DNA from: Diplonema papillatum
Taxonomy: Eukaryota > Euglenozoa > Diplonemea > Diplonemida > Diplonemidae
DNA: 64,000 nucleotides
Direction: 5' to 3'
NCBI GenBank assembly: GCA_030068145.1
Contig: JAPJBO010000381.1
Location: 141,597 to 205,596, forward strand
Below are positions 11,411 through 21,513 of this stretch, in pieces (the stretch's first letter is position 1; every line of letters starts with the position of its first letter). The position numbers were made by a program, and so were the translations under genes. Under the pieces are notes generated by a model. The model made no database searches and had not been told where the DNA came from. It was given only the letters and a program-made list of their open reading frames with translations.

Positions 11411-11990
11411 TAGGCTCCCTCGTCACATGCATGGGGCAAAAAGAGTACCTCGGGGGAATTGATAATTCTCCCGGGCCATTTTTCGATGCACAAACAGTGG
11501 AATCTGGTTTGGGCAAAAGTTGTGGTGATATTTTCCCGCTGGTCCACGCAACAGATCTTTTTCAACGACGTTTTGCTCGCCCTCAGCTCCGATGAAGAGA
11601 ACGGTTCAAAATAGACTCGGGGACCCGTACGTATGTGTGTGGTTCGTGACTCCTCATAAGATGCAGAGCACCGGGCGGCAGGTTTACCACGGGAAGGACA
11701 GGAATCGTCCTCAGGTAGGTGACAATTTCCCGCTGGTCCACGTAGCAACTTTTTCCCGACGACTTTTTGCTCGCTTTTTTCTCGGATGAAGATAACGGTG
11801 CCAAATAGACCCGGAACCGTAAGTGGATCCCTGTGGTTCGTCGGCCTTGCATTGCCACAGGGTACCATGGATTACCATGGCGAACACGTCAAAACCGGTC
11901 CAAAAAGGCTGCTTGCAGGGATCGATCCCCTGCAAAAAGCTTGTTTTTCAGTGGCTCTGGAAGGACAGGGGGTGTGGGAAGGCACCAGAA
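11410..11990 (+). repeat. Diverged copies of the 205-bp satellite unit
   Basis: Segments such as CGACTTTTTGCTCG followed by a 'GATGAAGA...ACGGT' block and 'AATAGACCCGGAACC' recur about every 190 bp (near 11570, 11770 and 11830). They resemble the tandem units in hAT-1 at 20540-21330 and 60065-61690. The copies here are more diverged and are probably a relic of a hAT-1-family end. Confidence 0.6.
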
Positions 11991-12026
11991 TAGGTTGACA
12001 CCCTCTGAGAACAGGTTCTCAGAGGG

Positions 12027-12125
12027 TCTGGGAGCCACTGGGAGCCACTGGGAGCCACTGGGAGCCACTGGTGGCTCAGCCACTGGTGGCTGGTGGCAGC
12101 CACCAGCCACCAGTGGCTGCCTGCC
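12027..12125. repeat. GGGAGCCACT tandem units followed by a GTGGCTGG palindrome
   Basis: About four 10-11-bp units (GGGAGCCACT) at 12030-12070 run into a self-complementary block rich in AGCCACCAGTGGCT. Similar AGCCACTAGTGGCT blocks lie near the ends of hAT-2 (41900-41940), so this may be a rearranged hAT-2 end. Confidence 0.5.
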
Positions 12126-12130
12126 ACACT

Positions 12131-13012
12131 GTTGAGTGTGAGCCAGTCAGTGAGGCGGCCGTTTTCGTTCGGCTTTTTTTGGAAAAGTCATGTTGGACCC
12201 AAAGCGGAGAAGAAATCTTAAAACGAGGTTTTGGTGTGCATTCCGAACCCGGGTCTTCAAAAGGTTTTGAGCATGATCATGGTGATGTCGCCGATGCCGT
12301 TGCTCGTGCCAAAGTCTTGGAGCTGGCTGTGTGCGGGGATCATGAAGCACAAACATGGCAATGGGCCGGCAATCGCAGTGTGGCGGTGGCTCCGGAGCTG
12401 CTGAGCCAGCTCCGGAGTTGAGCTTCGGAGCCAGCCGGAGACACTGCCAATCGTGACCGTGGCCCGGCATGGGGGTGATGGCCCATCGGATGGGACATCT
12501 TGTTATCCCCAGATTTATCAGTGGTGCCCGTCTGCCGCCAGCGCTCTCTGTCAAAAAGAGAAAGCAGTAAGTTCGTCGGACTGCGGTCGCCATGCTGTTG
12601 GAAACTCTGATACTGAGCAACCGCCCCAGAAAAAGTCAACCTCAGGCCCAAGTCAGGGTACTCTCTTGCCAAGAGTCTTGGCAGGAGTCGCCAGGTGTTG
12701 GTGGAAACACCCACGGCATACACCAGTTGGGTATTTCCGACCCGGTGCACGAGAAATCAGGGCTCGGAGTCCGAACTGCGGGCTCGAACCTTTCGCTTGT
12801 TGCGTGAAGGTTTTCCTTCAGTTTTTGCTCGGAGTTGCATTGTACTCACACTGTGTCATTTAGTCCCGACAACAACGTGTTTCTAACAGGCAAGCTGCAC
12901 TTCAATTGTACTACACTAGTGTTTTTGGGGGGGGTCTGCGACCCCCCAATTCCACGCCGTGTATCGTTATATTACAATTGAACTCAATTGTAATTGGCCC
13001 CCCCCCCAGTAG
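12131..13012 (+). mobile_element. Truncated copy of the CTACTGGGGGG-ended non-autonomous transposon
   Basis: This is a direct, roughly 95% identical copy of 24278-25169. It has the same right end: CAATTGTAATTGGCC, a C-run and AGTAG. The left terminal repeat seen at 24129 is absent, so the copy is 5'-truncated or rearranged against the repeats to its left. No coding capacity is evident. Confidence 0.8.
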
Positions 13013-13155
13013 CCCAGCGATCAAAATCTGACCCCCTCCTCGATGCAGAGAGAAAAAAAACCGATCTCCAGGACCCCATTTTTTCGGGTGCCGACCTCCA
13101 TTTCCGGGGGGGGGGGGGGGGGGGGGGGGGGGCAGCGCTCTTGTTAAGGATCAGC
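13013..13155 (-). repeat. Partial copy of the two-lobed inverted-repeat element
   Basis: On the minus strand this matches 62040-62150, part of the left lobe of the 965-bp element: GTCAGATTTTGATCGCTGGG and the block with CGGTTTTTTTTCTCTCTGCA. It ends in a G-run (about 13108-13131). A C-run at about 13185-13200 follows. Confidence 0.75.
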
Positions 13156-13228
13156 CACTTTGGCCGGATGGCCGGATAAACCAGACCCCCCCCCCCCCCC
13201 CCTCTACAGTGCAGTTGCCTTGGAGGCT

Positions 13229-16200
13229 GGGTGGTCAAATTCTCTAAGGTGAAATGGTCAAGATTTCCTGACAAAAATGGGCCCACACAATTTTTCCAAA
13301 GTGTGGTATTTGGGGTATTTGGGCCCAAAAAAAATAGCTATTTATTACGAGAAAATAACCCCCGAGGAATCGATTTTTCTCGAGACTCGCCCGGGAGTCT
13401 CACGAGCACATGTGTTTTCGTGTCCAAAAAAATATTGTTCCCAAAGGATTTGCCACGTATTTTGCAGTTTTGCCCCGAAGAAAAGTGTAAGTTTGTCGTA
13501 AAAACAGCAGACCGAAGAAGCAACTCTCAACCCGTCCGCGAACTCCTAACGCCAAAAGTCGTCTTCAAGCAAACTGTCCACTTTAACCGCTCTCGCTCCG
13601 GGGTTACCCGTGAGGTTTACACTGCCACTGGGTCGTCGCGCTTTTCGGCTCTTCCAAAGGTGAATGCCATCGCTGACGAAGTTCTCGAACTCCGTGACGT
13701 TATTTCGGTACAACGCTCCCCCCATCCAGTCGAGGAGCATTTCGTCCTCAAGTGAGGACACGGACAAGTTTCCCCGGTCGTCCCCAACGCGCTTCTTTAC
13801 GCGACTGAACATGCGTTCCATCACGTTGCTGTCGTGGCGCGCATGTACCATTACGGTGGCCATGAGAACGTGTATCTCCTCGCTCGCGCAATTTCTCAGC
13901 GCGCAGGCCAACACGGCAGCGTCGTCCTGTGCAGTGCTCCGAGCTGCTCTGAGCTGCTGCTTGAAAGTATCCCACTCTTCTTGACTGGGACACGGAACCA
14001 AAAACTGTTCGCTAAACAGCTGCAGCTCGTTGTAGCCGTAGGCTGGAGTGGTGCTGGCGGCGAGAGCGGCGAAGTTGCGAAGAATCAATATGGTTCTGTG
14101 CTTGGTTGTGTAGTCGGTGGCGAGCGTCTCTAATGCGGTGCCTACCTTCTTCACCCCTCTGAGCGCGTTCTTCCGAAGCTTTGCTCCAGTTGAGCGCATG
14201 ACGGCGACAACGTCAGAGACGGGTGTGCCTGCTGTTTGCGTCAGCAGCGAGAGCGCGGCCAAGTCGCAGACGGCCGGGTGCAGCAGCCGAACATTCTTTC
14301 GGTTGACCTTCGACTGCAATTCCGGCAGCAGCTCAGCTCTTGCTTCTGCCAAAGCGTCGTGTTGCAACGTCCGGTCGGCGCTCCGCCAGTGGTCGGGGTG
14401 ATCCTGCATGTGCTGCAACCAGGTCGGCCACATCTTAACACCCCGGTCTAAGAGCTGTTTGACTTTCGGCAGCCACCGGAGGCTCATATAGGTTGCCGGT
14501 GACAGCGCAGGTTTGCCCAACTGGTTTGCGAAATCCAGGAGCAGCCCAGTAAGCTTCCAGGACGATCTGTAATGTGTTTCCGTCTGCTCCACGATGGCAG
14601 GGAGCTTCTCCATCACGGTATCGGTCACCGCTTTACCAACTGCAGTCTCGAGGACGTGCGAGGCATCTGGCAGGTGCACGCACTTGGGATTGGCGTAAGA
14701 CTTCAAACGCCCGAGAAGCCCAGTTTGGTGCCCGGACAAGTTAGCCGCCTTGTCCGACACAACGGCAGTCACGCGAGCCACATGAACTCCCGCGTCACCC
14801 AGCTTCTGCGCGACACTTTCGTACAGAACGCGGCCAGTGCTGGTGTCTCCGTCTGAGAAGGAGAAGACTCCTAGCGGAAGCTCGTCAACCGCCATCAGTC
14901 TCCGGCTAAAGAACCGGGCCACGACAGAGTAAATCTCTGTTTTACGCATTCCCTTCACGTTCGTTCCGTCCAGAACGATGACGAGCGAGGAGGCGTTGTT
15001 ACTCTGAAGCTCACAGGCAATCTTGACCCGCATGAGATCTGCCCACACTCCCATCATCTCGTGCAAATGGTGGTCTGTGGTGTACTTCTGGGGCCGCATC
15101 TGCCCCACCAAATCCAGAACGCGTATATTGTGCAGCGCCTGCTGCCGCGAGCCGCCATTGAGTAAGCACACCAGCTCGGCCATGTGCATGTTATACAGCT
15201 GGCTCGAGAGGGCCTCGTCCGTCACGATCTTTCTTGCTCCCGCCACCTCGTCTCGCAGCTGGTTGGGGTCGCGGACAACGATGCTGGGAACTACTGTGTC
15301 GCCCAGTTTGGCGGCGGCAACCCGTTCAGCAGCAATTTGAGACAATCTTGCTGCCCCAAGAACCACGCTGGCGTACGTCACATGTAGCCAGCCGTCGACT
15401 ACTAACCGGCGTGACAGGACATGCCTCCAGCCGGACACGTGTTCCGCGAAGCTGCGTTTCAGGTTCGCAGGTTCGCTGAAAACGCCAGCCCCTTTCCAGC
15501 ACCATCTTTCTCCCAACACGGGGGCACCTACCAATTCCCCACGCTGCCGGCAGAGCCTGCAAACGAACCGACCAGGGTCAACTTCCACGTAGCCTGAAGC
15601 TGCCGCAGCCCATGACGTGTTTTGTGACACGACCGGTTTAACAGGGGCCGTACGAAGGCGAGCAAAGAACGGGTGCAACTCTTTGTTGGTGGGTGCCGGC
15701 AAGGCAGTGGACGCTGCCTGTCTAGGCAAAAACTGCAGCACGAAGAAGTGTCCAACCGCGTCGTAGCTTTCTGCAACGAAAGCGATGCACACTTCGTTCG
15801 GGGTGATACCGTGAATCCTGGGGACACACGTTTCATGTTGGCCCCGAGAGATGTAGCGCATCTTGTGATGGGAACAGAAAGCGGCCACCTCGTTTGTCGT
15901 CAACCCCAGGAAGATCTCACTGGTTAGGGCATCCGTCACTGCAGAGTGTCTCGCCTTCGTCATGTGGAGCATGGAAGGGGTGGCAACATCCCTCCAAAAC
16001 TGCTGCAGCTGTAGTACAGTCGGCAGGTGGGCTGGCCCGCACTGATTGCGCTGCAGAGCCGAAGCCACGTACAGCGTTACGTACGAGCAACTCATATTGT
16101 ATTGAGTTGTCGTCGTTGTCGCGAGGTCGATCGTAAACCCTTGCGACTCTAACGATTCGAGGAACAGGCGCTTCGGGCTTTCCACCAGGGCCCATCCGTG

Positions 16201-17832
16201 GTCGATGACGCGGGCCTCAAACCTCGCTTCTTGATCGCCAGAGGGCACATCCCCCGTCGCCTGGGCCAGCCTCGATTCCAGTTCGGCCCGCGTGCCCGTC
16301 GTCGCAAGGTTTTGCGCCCTCAACAGGGCCTGGATATCGGCAACCATTTTCCTTCGCTTCTTAGGCGGCTCAGCAACCGTATCAGCGGTGCTTGTGTCGT
16401 CTGTTTCCGCGTCAACAACTTCTTCGTCGACCTTGGTAGCGCCCTCGTCAATGTGCTCAGCCCCCTCCATAGCCGCGCACTCGTCCACTGATTCGTCTCC
16501 GATATCGTCTGCAACGACAGCCTGCAATCTGGCACGAGCCTCTGCCTCAGCAGCAGCCAGGTCACTGAACTGCTCCTTCCAAATGCTGGTCAGACACGCT
16601 GTTACGGCGGTGGAACTATCCTCGTTCCAGGCGCTACCGAGGCACCGCTTTGCAAATGCCTGCAAGTCGCCGTACTTGCCAGCGTACAGCTCCTTCCCTG
16701 TCTTCGAACGAGAAGGGCTGGGTTCTGGTACCTGCAGTGCTTGCAGGGCGTCGAGAGCTGCTTGCAGCGTCGGAAAGTCTTGCTTCCAAAGCGTCTTCAA
16801 CTCCTCCATGGGTGCACCGGGACGTTTGCCCACAAATGACTGCCAGTCGTTCTTGAACCACGCCTTGGCAGTCCGTTCCTTTTGCGACAGGGGAAGCTCG
16901 TTCGTCATGCGCACTACAGCACTCATGACAGCGGCAGTGTCCGCGAACTTCTCGTGCTTCCAGATGCTGCCCAAGTTGCAATTCGCAGCATTCCAGTCGG
17001 TTGGTGACCAAATCAAGCTCGCCGGAGTCGACTTGATGACAGCCAAAGCCTGCTTATAGAAGTCAGGGTGCCCGACAGGGAACAGTTGCTTGCAAGTGCG
17101 CAGACCGGACATTTTGGAGACGAGAAGAATTTAGGTAAGGTGTTGATTTCGACAAGAAAAATTTGAATAGTCCTGGATTGGTGTTGTGCTGATGTCTTGC
17201 GGTCGTTCGGGTCACTCGATGATACTCAGGGCACTCATCAGTGGTGGTACTCGGGGCCGGCCTCTTTGTGGCAAACGACAAACGACAAACGCAAGTGAGA
17301 AACCGTCGCACTGTGTCGGGGCTAGTTCTTCTTGGCCAGAAACAAAAAGCGAAAAAACTCCCACCGACTGGGCAGGCAGATTCGTACAAGGTGAAAAGGT
17401 CAAGGTCAAGATCCCCTGCAAAAATGGGCCCACAAAAACTTTTCCGAAGTGTGGTATTTGGGGTATTTGGGCCCCATAATACTCTCCTCCTCGCCCGTCT
17501 CGCTGCTCCGTACTCGCTGCTCTCGTCCTTGCTGCTGCGTGATGTCAGATTGATGGTGCGTAACAAACGTAGAAAGGTCATGCAGAGATTCTCGTGTGTA
17601 TGCCACGAACTTCTTCGTGACGCCTCAGGACACTGGACTAGAAGATAAAAATGGGCAAGGGTGGGTGGGCAAGCGAGGGGTAAAATTACGGTGTTCTTCT
17701 CGAGAGCGACGGGGTAATAACCTTTGTACAAGTGTTAGTTCTCGTCGGAATAGTATTAATCTTCTAAGATCTTCGATCTTATACGACAAAAAAAAATTTT
17801 TTTTTGACCATTCACCGTGGCGACCACCTTAG
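13229..17832 (-). mobile_element. DNA transposon with a large SAP-containing transposase (boundaries tentative)
   Basis: The 1188-residue transposase gene sits between two blocks that look like imperfect inverted ends: GGTGGTC ... AAGGTGAAATGGTCAAG at 13229-13262, and the complement of 17797-17832 (GGTGGTC ... GTGAATGGTCAAA). An imperfect direct repeat of about 80 bp flanks the gene: 13250-13328 and 17391-17475, sharing AAAAATGGGCCCACA and GTGTGGTATTTGGGGTATTT. I could not find a clear target duplication, so the borders are approximate. Confidence 0.5.
13546..17112 (-). CDS. RNase H-fold transposase with SAP and protease-like segments
   Basis: The ATG at 17112 starts a 1188-residue intact frame. 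Residues 1-230 hold three degenerate repeats with the core L.(S/T).WK..F..L.AA (LGSIWKHEKFAD, LKTLWKQDFPTLQAA, LTSIWKEQFSDLAAA). An acidic segment and a likely nuclear signal (PPKKRRKM, about 250-257) follow. Residues about 257-290 look like a SAP DNA-binding helix pair (DIQALLRAQNLATTGTRAEL). Residues about 330-470 contain QYNMSCSYVTLY and later AVGHFFVLQFLP, spaced like a Cys-His protease. A zinc-finger-like CRLC ... H ... H segment lies at about 525-580. The C-terminal half has the RNase H-like transposase pattern: LVIVLDGTNVKG, AVVSDKAANLSGHQ, then HARHDSNVMERMFSRVKKR. I infer a hAT-like DDE transposase. The protease reading rests on motif appearance only. Confidence 0.72.
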   Translation of the reverse strand: MSGLRTCKQLFPVGHPDFYKQALAVIKSTPASLIWSPTDWNAANCNLGSIWKHEKFADTAAVMSAVVRMTNELPLSQKERTAKAWFKNDWQSFVGKRPGAPMEELKTLWKQDFPTLQAALDALQALQVPEPSPSRSKTGKELYAGKYGDLQAFAKRCLGSAWNEDSSTAVTACLTSIWKEQFSDLAAAEAEARARLQAVVADDIGDESVDECAAMEGAEHIDEGATKVDEEVVDAETDDTSTADTVAEPPKKRRKMVADIQALLRAQNLATTGTRAELESRLAQATGDVPSGDQEARFEARVIDHGWALVESPKRLFLESLESQGFTIDLATTTTTQYNMSCSYVTLYVASALQRNQCGPAHLPTVLQLQQFWRDVATPSMLHMTKARHSAVTDALTSEIFLGLTTNEVAAFCSHHKMRYISRGQHETCVPRIHGITPNEVCIAFVAESYDAVGHFFVLQFLPRQAASTALPAPTNKELHPFFARLRTAPVKPVVSQNTSWAAAASGYVEVDPGRFVCRLCRQRGELVGAPVLGERWCWKGAGVFSEPANLKRSFAEHVSGWRHVLSRRLVVDGWLHVTYASVVLGAARLSQIAAERVAAAKLGDTVVPSIVVRDPNQLRDEVAGARKIVTDEALSSQLYNMHMAELVCLLNGGSRQQALHNIRVLDLVGQMRPQKYTTDHHLHEMMGVWADLMRVKIACELQSNNASSLVIVLDGTNVKGMRKTEIYSVVARFFSRRLMAVDELPLGVFSFSDGDTSTGRVLYESVAQKLGDAGVHVARVTAVVSDKAANLSGHQTGLLGRLKSYANPKCVHLPDASHVLETAVGKAVTDTVMEKLPAIVEQTETHYRSSWKLTGLLLDFANQLGKPALSPATYMSLRWLPKVKQLLDRGVKMWPTWLQHMQDHPDHWRSADRTLQHDALAEARAELLPELQSKVNRKNVRLLHPAVCDLAALSLLTQTAGTPVSDVVAVMRSTGAKLRKNALRGVKKVGTALETLATDYTTKHRTILILRNFAALAASTTPAYGYNELQLFSEQFLVPCPSQEEWDTFKQQLRAARSTAQDDAAVLACALRNCASEEIHVLMATVMVHARHDSNVMERMFSRVKKRVGDDRGNLSVSSLEDEMLLDWMGGALYRNNVTEFENFVSDGIHLWKSRKARRPSGSVNLTGNPGARAVKVDSLLEDDFWR

Positions 17833-18072
17833 AGCGTGACAGGTACGGTCCACCTCCACAGTGCCAATACCAAGGGGGGGGGGGTCAGCCGGCTGATGGA
17901 TGGATGGATGGTTCTTAACAAGATGCCTGGGGGGGGGTCTGGGGGGTCGACAAACACGTGCTCGGCACCCCGGTGCAAAAGACGGGTACCCGTCCATCTA
18001 CATGGACTATTGCTCTAGGCCGAAATCTTCTTATAAATCCCTGCCCGCGCTCCAAAAAAAAAAAAAAAAAAA
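17833..18072 (+). other. Short repeat stretch ending in a poly(A) tail
   Basis: It contains G-runs, a (GATG)n tract at about 17898-17911, and the sequence CCCGCGCTCC followed by 19 A (18054-18072). All RLE elements here end in CCCGCGCTCC-A(n), so this is probably the 3' tail of an older RLE-family copy into which RLE1 was inserted. Confidence 0.55.
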
Positions 18073-20038
18073 TGTCGTTGTTCCGCCGAGCCCCGAGGAA
18101 CAGCCGCCCGTCCCCGCGGCCCTCGCTTCGTCGCAGGCGCCCGCCGATTCTGCCCTCGCGACGCCCGCACGGGACTCCGGTCAGCCGGAGCCTCCCGACG
18201 CCATCGGGGGGCAGCCCACCCCTTCAGTGCCGGCACAGGCCCCAGGCTCGGGGGACCCAGCAGCGTCGCCGCCACCGGCAGAGTCCTCGGCAACCCGGGG
18301 CGCCCCTGAGGGGGCGCTGGGTCAGGCGGAGCTTGACCTCCTGACGTTCTTCCTCGACGACGGAGCGGCCGGGGGGGAGCTCGACTCCCTCGGCCGCTGG
18401 CTGCGGGACTTCGAGGACAGAGCAACAGCGGTCGGGCTCAGCCTGAACCGGGGAAAATGCAGGCTGTCCGTCGGCCCCGGCGCCACAATCCCCGAGGCCC
18501 TGCAAGGCATCGAGACTTGTCCGCTGGACGAGATTCAGCACCTTGGCGTCCCCTGCGGGTCCCCCGAGAAGATGCGCGTCTTCGTCGAAGAAGCGGCCAA
18601 AGGCGCCGAGAGGAAGATGCGGATGATCGCCTCCCTCCCGGATGCGCATGTGGCGTTGACACTGCTGAAGTTCTGCGCCGGCTTCGTCAGCGTCGTTCAC
18701 CTCATGCGCGCAGTGGGGGCCGTCTTCGACTTCGCTGGCATCGATCTAGCCACGCAGTCTTGCCTGGCGACGATCACGGGCATCGAGACGGACGCATCCG
18801 CCTGGGCCCTGGCTTCCCTTCCCGTCAGGCTGGGCGGCCTGGGCCTGCACTCCTGTGCAGACACAGCGGCGATCGCGCACATCGCGGCCACCTTTGACGG
18901 CGAGGCTTGCCTGTCGTCCCTGGTGACCCCCTACGTCCTGCCGCACGCCATGCTTCTCGACGAGGACGACACCTTTCTAGCGTCCCTTGAAGACCCGCGC
19001 CTTGCACCCTTTGATTCCGTCCTGGAGAAGATCCAGAACGTTCTGCAGGCACGGGATAACTACGGGGGGCGTGGACAGAAAGTGTGGTCCGCGACGGTTC
19101 ATGACGAGCGGCGCAAGGCCCTCATCATCTCGATGACTGAGGAGCTGGGCAGGTCAGGCCAGCTCCAAGGGTCGGCGCTGGCCCTGAAGCAGGTCCAAAT
19201 CCGGGCGCGGATCCAAAGCTGCTCCGGCCAACATGCGTCCGCGTGGCTTTACGGCAACGCTGAAGCAGACCCCAGGCTGTGGCTATCCCCCGCGGAGCTC
19301 GCGGTGGCCATCCGGCTTCGGCTCGGGTTGCCCATCGCCCCCACGCCGAGCATCTGTCGCCTCTGCGGGACAGGCTCGGCAGACGTCGACGGAGTGCACG
19401 CGCGTAGTTGCTTCTCCGGCGGCCGCCGGACGAGAATGCACAATGCACTCCGCGACGTCATCGCTGACTTCGCCCGCCGCGGGCTGCTGGCCCCGGCGGT
19501 CGAGCGCCCCGTGTTTTCGAACACGGAGCGGAAGCGCCCGGACATCAGCTATGTCCGGGACGGCACCACCGTTGTGTTAGATGTCGCCGTCACCTTCCCC
19601 CTGCAGCCATCGAATCCCCAGTACGCTAAAAGGGCAGCGGAGAAGCCAGGGGGGGCGGCGACAGCCTACGCAACAGCTGTCAAAGAAGGGAAGTACCGCG
19701 GCATCATCGACAACGAGCCAAACCCTCGGGAATGGCTCGCTGTCCCGCTAGTCGTGGACACCTTCGGAGCGTGGTGTCCTGGAGCACTCACGGAGTTGCG
19801 GCAAATAGCCCGCAAAAGCGCCCTCCGTGAAGACCGGACCGCTTCGGCCGCCTGCCAGGACTTCTTCCACCAATTGAGCTTTCAGGTAGCCCAAGGGGTG
19901 GCAAGAATAGTCATTTCATCTGGCGGGGCGCGACCGGACGAAGCGGTCCACCCTGTTGCAGGGGGTAGTGTCACTGCATCGCGGGTTTTTTTACCTGGTC
20001 GGACCTGCTCGCTAGCAGGCCAGCCCAGGTCGCAGTGA
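18073..20038 (+). CDS. RLE1 polyprotein, N-terminally truncated
   Basis: About 655 residues remain, with no internal stop. Order: a proline/alanine-rich block (about 90 residues); LLTFFLDDGAAGG, the catalytic Y/F-x-DD motif of the reverse transcriptase; LNRGKCRL of the palm end; a long thumb/linker; a zinc knuckle CRLCGTGSADVDGVHARSC; and the endonuclease signature RKRPDISYVRDG ... VVLDVAVTFP (PD and D residues, R2-like restriction-like endonuclease). The RT motifs before FLDDG are missing, so the product cannot act alone. Sequence in frame upstream of 18073 belongs to the neighbouring tail and is not part of the protein. Confidence 0.85.
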
Positions 20039-20160
20039 GACTGGCGTTCACTGTGTGCTGAAGAAGCATTTTTTTGGACTACCGCTCCGGAAGCAACCGG
20101 ATACCGGCAGCCCCGCTGTATCAACATGGCTTGTACAGTGTCCCGCGCTCCAAAAAAAAA
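18073..20160 (+). mobile_element. RLE1: 5'-truncated non-LTR retrotransposon with restriction-like endonuclease
   Basis: The element starts abruptly after the A19 tail, inside a proline-rich part of its protein. It continues through the end of the reverse transcriptase, the zinc knuckle and the endonuclease, then a 110-bp 3' UTR, and ends in CCCGCGCTCC plus 9 A (20152-20160). It is about 95% identical to RLE2 at 25170-26173. Confidence 0.85.
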
Positions 20161-20285
20161 GAAATTAGAAGAAAGGGGAAAAAGTTGGGTGTGCGGGTGG
20201 ATAAGCTCGTGGTAGGTTGTTCGGAAATAAGTACAACCTAAAACTACGCCTAGCACAGGGCCAGGCGGGATATGCGTGCCTTCAT
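20161..20285. other. Spacer with a small hairpin between RLE1 and hAT-1
   Basis: It contains TAGGTTGT ... ACAACCTA (about 20211-20239), an 8-bp stem. Nothing else is recognised. Confidence 0.4.
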
Positions 20286-20539
20286 CAGTGTGAGACTTAG
20301 CTAGCTATTTGGCCAGCTAGCTATTTTTAGCTATTTATAGCTAAAAATAGCTAAAATAGCTGCCCAGACGACTGAAAATATGTTCACGTCTTTTTCGTCA
20401 GAAAACCTCAGGTAGGTACCCAAAAATGCAAAAAAATTGCGACGAAACCAGAGTTTCTGCCTCGTTCTCGTTTTCAGAGTCGCCCAACCCCCCCCTGGTA
20501 CCCCCCCCCGCCCTCTCCGGGCCGTGTCACGGCGTGTGC

Positions 20540-21330
20540 AGGGTATCGATTTCCTGGCTGGTGACATTTTCCCGCTGGTCCATGTAGCAAACCTTTTTCG
20601 ACGAGTTTTTGCTCGTTTTCAGCTCCGATGAAGAGATCCGTGAAAAATAGACCCGGAGACGAAAAACTATGTGCGTGGTTCGGGGCCCTTTACAAGTTGC
20701 AGGGCGCCGGGCGTGGAAGCCGCCAGGTGTGGATTGAGAAGGACGGGAATCGATCCCCTGGGTGGTGGCATTTTCCCGCCGGACCACGCGGCAGGCCTTT
20801 TTCGACGAATTTTAGCTCGCGATCAGCTGCAATGAAGAGATCCGTGAAAAATAGACCCGGGAATCAAACACTACGTGCGTGGTCCGTGGGTTCTTACAGG
20901 ATGCAGAGCACCGGGCTTGGAAACCACCCGGTGTGCATTGAGCAGGACGGGTATCGATCCCCTGGTGGTGGCATTATGTTGCTGGTTCACCCTTTTTCGA
21001 CGACTTTTTGCTCGCGATCAGCTCTGATGAAGAGATCCGTGAAAAATAGACCAGGGACCATCCAGTATGTGCGTGGTTCGGGGGTCCTTACAAGATGCAG
21101 GCACCGGGCGTGGAAACCACACCAGGTTTGCAGTGGGAAGGACAGGAATCAATCCCTGGCTGGTGACATTTCTTGGCTGGTCCACCGTGACTCCACGTGG
21201 CAGACTTTTTTCGAATTCCTGCTCGCGATCAGCTCCGATGCGAGAAATGGACCCGGAAATGAAAAGGATTGTTTGTGGTGCGTCGGGTTTTCCCCCAGGC
21301 CCTACGATACAAGTCTACCAGCATTGTTAG
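20540..21330 (+). repeat. About four 205-bp tandem units within hAT-1
   Basis: ATGAAGAGATCCGTGAAAAA recurs near 20628, 20832 and 21027, a spacing of about 200 bp. Each unit also has a TTTTTGCTCG block and a near-palindromic CACCGGGC ... CCCGGTG hairpin in some units. One frame stays open through about three units (the peptide start MKRSVKNRPG repeats), because the unit is close to 68 codons. I regard this as a satellite, not a gene. Confidence 0.8.
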
Positions 21331-21513
21331 CAGAGACTGCCAGAGTGCAGCAAGCCAGACCCAGGTCCAGTCCTACTGTGCATTAGTCTACAGGGGGGAA
21401 GCCCGAGAGGGGGGGGGGGGCCAGTGATGATAAAATTCCAAATTTTTTTCAAAAAAATCAAAAAAATCAAAAAAATTCAAAAAATTCAAAAAATTCAAAG
21501 TGTCACCAATACC

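Noticed and set aside
17900-18072. N-terminal extension of the RLE1 protein
   Set aside because: It lies upstream of the A19 run, has no similarity to RLE3, and belongs to an older tail.
20628-21386. Open frame of 252 codons with repeated MKRSVKNRPG
   Set aside because: It is a read-through of 205-bp satellite units. Similar frames of varied length appear in other reading frames and on both strands in the larger array at 60-61.7 kb.
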